From assembly GCA_036971615.1 (NCBI GenBank), contig JAYKKR010000003.1, forward strand, positions 2,046,001-2,110,000: 64,000 bases of DNA. Direction: 5' to 3'. Position 1 is the first letter of the stretch; the number at the start of each line of letters is the position of its first letter. The notes under the pieces are model-generated. The model was given only the letters and a program-made list of their open reading frames with translations. It was not told the origin of the DNA and ran no database searches. Below are positions 61,584 through 64,000 of the stretch, one piece after another. The position numbers and the translations under genes were made by a program. Origin of the DNA: Amyloporia xantha (lineage: Eukaryota > Basidiomycota > Agaricomycetes > Polyporales > Adustoporiaceae).

Positions 61584-62449
61584 GGCATGGGACTCTCGTG
61601 AGTGCATGTTGGTGGTGGTTTCTTCTCGGGTTCGTGTATGATATAGAGATACCCATGTACAGTGCTGAGACTTTGGCGTTCATTCAAGCTGTTATAATAC
61701 TTATCCCAGTCGCTCATGAGTTCGTTATACATGTTCGCAGATGCAACTGCCGATCTCTTAGGGGCTCTACGGTGATAGGCTTTTCAATCTCGTGAACAAC
61801 CGCCTGGCGACCCACAATATACATCGTACTCTAATTTTTGCAGTACATAGAAGCTACTAGACTGGCCCCATAAAACTGTGAAGCGCTGGAACGTTAACAG
61901 TGGCGTCGGCGCTAGTGAAATGGGTGTCGCGGTAGATATTGGCAACTGAGCCAGCTTGTTTCTATCATTCAGTTGAAATGGCAGTAAGGCCTGTTACATT
62001 GCTTCTCAGTCATGCTGTTATGTTCGCAGAGTTCGCCTGAATCCTGATTGTCTACTGTTATAATCTGTTCGCCAAGTCTAATCAAAACAAAGTTCAACCC
62101 GGCGGCAGCCCGAGGGGGAACACTTATCTTATCAACAAAACCCGGCATTCATGTGAGGGCCTGATCGTTCAGAGTGCCTTGAAATCGACTCGAGAGAGCA
62201 GGGGTAATTCCATTAATCCCGTAGGAGTCACGGCGTGCAATCTGGCCATTCGTACGCCATATATAAGTCGTCGCAGCAGGAACTTGGCAGCAGTGCAGCC
62301 CCTCCGTCAGGACGATTCACGTTCTTTCGATACCCCTTTCGTCTAGTCGTAGCGCTGCGGTAAGCAATCCCGACCGTACGTCTTATAGAAATCGTTCTAT
62401 GGTGTGTTCTCATGTGGACTTCAGAAGTGCGCTGACCGAGGCCGTGCAG
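61584..62449. other. Intergenic: Rab18 3' end and 5-oxoprolinase promoter
   Basis: About 870 bases with no supported gene. A 72-codon frame beginning in the Rab18 stop region lacks features. Confidence 0.5.
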
Positions 62450-64000
62450 ATGCCTGCAATTCCAGATCGATCCATCAGGATTTGTGCTGACAGGGGAGGG
62501 ACGTTCTGCGATGTGCACGCGTCGTATCCTGATCCAGAAAATCTGAAGGCGAGGAAGGAGATCGTTGTGAAGCTTCGTAAGATGCCCTCCTGCTAATGTT
62601 GTGCGGTACGCTCTAAACACTCTTACAGTCTCTCAAGATCCCGCGAACTATCGCGATGCACCCACGGAGGGGATCAGGCGAGTACTTGAAATTGTGACTG
62701 GCACCAAGATTCCTCGTGGTGAAGTATTGCAGACGGACAAGATCGGTGACTAGCGTGGCTGCCTCACCTCCTGCTGAATTCTTACATGTTATGCTACAGA
62801 GTACATCCGGCTGTCCACTACCGTCGCGACCAATGCCCTGCTCGAGCGTAAGGGTCACAAGCACGCACTGCTTATCACACGCGGCTTCAAGGATCTCCTC
62901 CTCATCGGCAATCAATCGCGCCCAAAGATCTTCGATCTGAATGTCCGCCGCCCGCCTCCCCTCTATTCCACTGTGCTCGAAGTCGACGAGCGCGTCACGC
63001 TCGTAGGCTATACTTCGGATCCCCAGGCAGAAGCGCACGCCGTGCAGTTCGACGAGCATGGAAAGGTGAAGCGGGGATACAGGGGCGCAGGATGGGACGG
63101 CCAGGGAGATGCAGAGGGTCCTGGTGAAATTGTCCAGGGACTGTCAGGCGAAGCGGTCAGGATCATGAAACGGCCGGGTACGTGAATCATAGTCGAATCC
63201 GTATCCCGATACCTGACGAAAGATCTTGTAGACCTTGCCACCGTAAAGCAGGACCTGGAGCGGCTGTACGGCGAGGGCTACCGCTCGATCGCCATTGTCT
63301 TCTGCCACTCGTACACGTTCCCCGACCATGAGCAGCAGATCGGCGAACTGGCGCGCTCCGTCGGTTTTACGCACATCTCGGAGTCCTCGCGCTTGCTCCC
63401 CATGATCAAAATGGTGCCCCGTGGGGTGTCCTCTACTGCGGACGCGTACCTGACGCCCATTCTCCGGGAGTACCTCGACGGTTTCTTCAACGGATTCGAC
63501 GAGAAGCTGAAGGATGGACGCGTGGCAACCCCGCGGGTGGAGTTCATGGGCAGCGACGGCGGTTTGCTCGACTTGACCAACTTCACCGGGCTGAAGAGCA
63601 TCCTGAGTGGACCAGCTGGTGGGGTCGTTGGCTATGCGCTGACTAGCTGGGACCAGAAGAGGAAGCATCCGATCATCGGGTGGGTGCTCCGTGGATGACT
63701 TCTCAGCATTTTGGACGCTGAAAGTCTGAGCTAGGCTGGACGTCGGCGGGACGTCTACCGACGTGTCTCGATACGACGGACGGTACGAAGTCGTGTACGA
63801 GACCACGACCGCAGGAGTGACGATTCAGTCACCTCAGCTGGACATCAACACAGTTGCAGCTGGCGGTGGATCCTGCTTGACATTCCGAAATGGTCTCTTC
63901 CTCGCAGGGCCCGAAAGCGCAGGCGCTCAACCTGGTCCGGCATGTTATCGGTCAGTTTTTCCGGCAATTCCTCTCAACTACTCTCACCATCAGTGGGAAA
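62450..64000 (+). CDS. OXP1: 5-oxoprolinase, ATP-dependent (partial, cut by window end)
   Basis: Exons visible: 62450-62576, 62629-62745, 62800-63177, 63232-63679, 63735-63950, and probably a sixth from 63994. About 430 of an expected ~1,290 residues are present, i.e. the hydantoinase A N-terminal and first core regions. Motifs: [14 protein letters not shown] (nucleotide-binding DxGGT-like), [55 protein letters not shown] and VAAGGGS. The enzyme opens 5-oxoproline to glutamate in the gamma-glutamyl (glutathione) cycle, in the cytosol. An in-frame ATG at 62399 would add 17 residues (MVCSHVDFRS); I prefer 62450 because homologs start close to the DRGGT motif, but either is possible. No frame break in the visible part. 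Confidence 0.92.

Overview
The window looks like nuclear DNA from a filamentous basidiomycete, probably a wood- or litter-decaying Agaricomycete. Genes are split by many short introns (about 45-70 nt, mostly GT-AG). Coding regions are GC-rich and the gaps AT-richer. The gene set is typical of such fungi: CYP63-like P450s, a fungalysin protease, questin-oxidase-like proteins and a basidiomycete-type beta-tubulin. Exon models were built by hand from reading frame, splice signals and remembered family motifs; no database search was run.

Layout: 1-5.73 kb is repeat DNA. It holds an AT-rich block with CTCAGAG/CTCTGAG arrays at both ends, two copies of a ~200-bp MITE, and between them a 1.42-kb non-autonomous hAT-type element with an exact 8-bp target duplication. 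A tRNA-Met(CAT) with an intron follows at 5.9 kb. From 6.2 to 20.8 kb lie tafazzin (+), a small SAP-like protein (+), a phytanoyl-CoA dioxygenase family protein (-), O-acetylhomoserine sulfhydrylase (+), two head-to-head DUF4243/questin-oxidase-like paralogs, and an epsin (+). From 21.4 to 38.5 kb are two tandem CYP63-like P450s (-), beta-tubulin (+), and two tandem EamA/DMT-type transporters (-) with a possible third remnant between them.

An Sfp1-like split zinc-finger regulator (-) lies at 40.9-42.8 kb, followed by a ~5.6-kb gene-poor stretch. TAF11 (-) and an Iec1-like INO80 zinc-finger subunit (+) are divergent around 49.5-50.5 kb. A 728-aa acidic disordered protein (+) is at 52.2 kb, a second hAT-like element at 56.2-57.4 kb, then a secreted fungalysin (+), Rab18 (+) and the 5' part of 5-oxoprolinase (+), cut by the window end.

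There is no sign of a single operon-like pathway. The cell-biology genes (tubulin, epsin, Rab18, tafazzin, TAF11, Iec1, Sfp1) are housekeeping. MET17 and 5-oxoprolinase both touch sulfur/glutathione metabolism but are about 50 kb apart. The most notable features are three lineage-specific gene duplications within ~26 kb (DUF4243, P450, transporter), the transposons with readable ends, non-canonical GC-AG introns in epsin, a 12-nt microexon shared by both P450s, tyrosine at beta-tubulin position 167, and four genes whose otherwise good reading frames are each broken by one 1-2 nt indel. Those indels may be assembly errors. I found no convincing undescribed multi-gene system.
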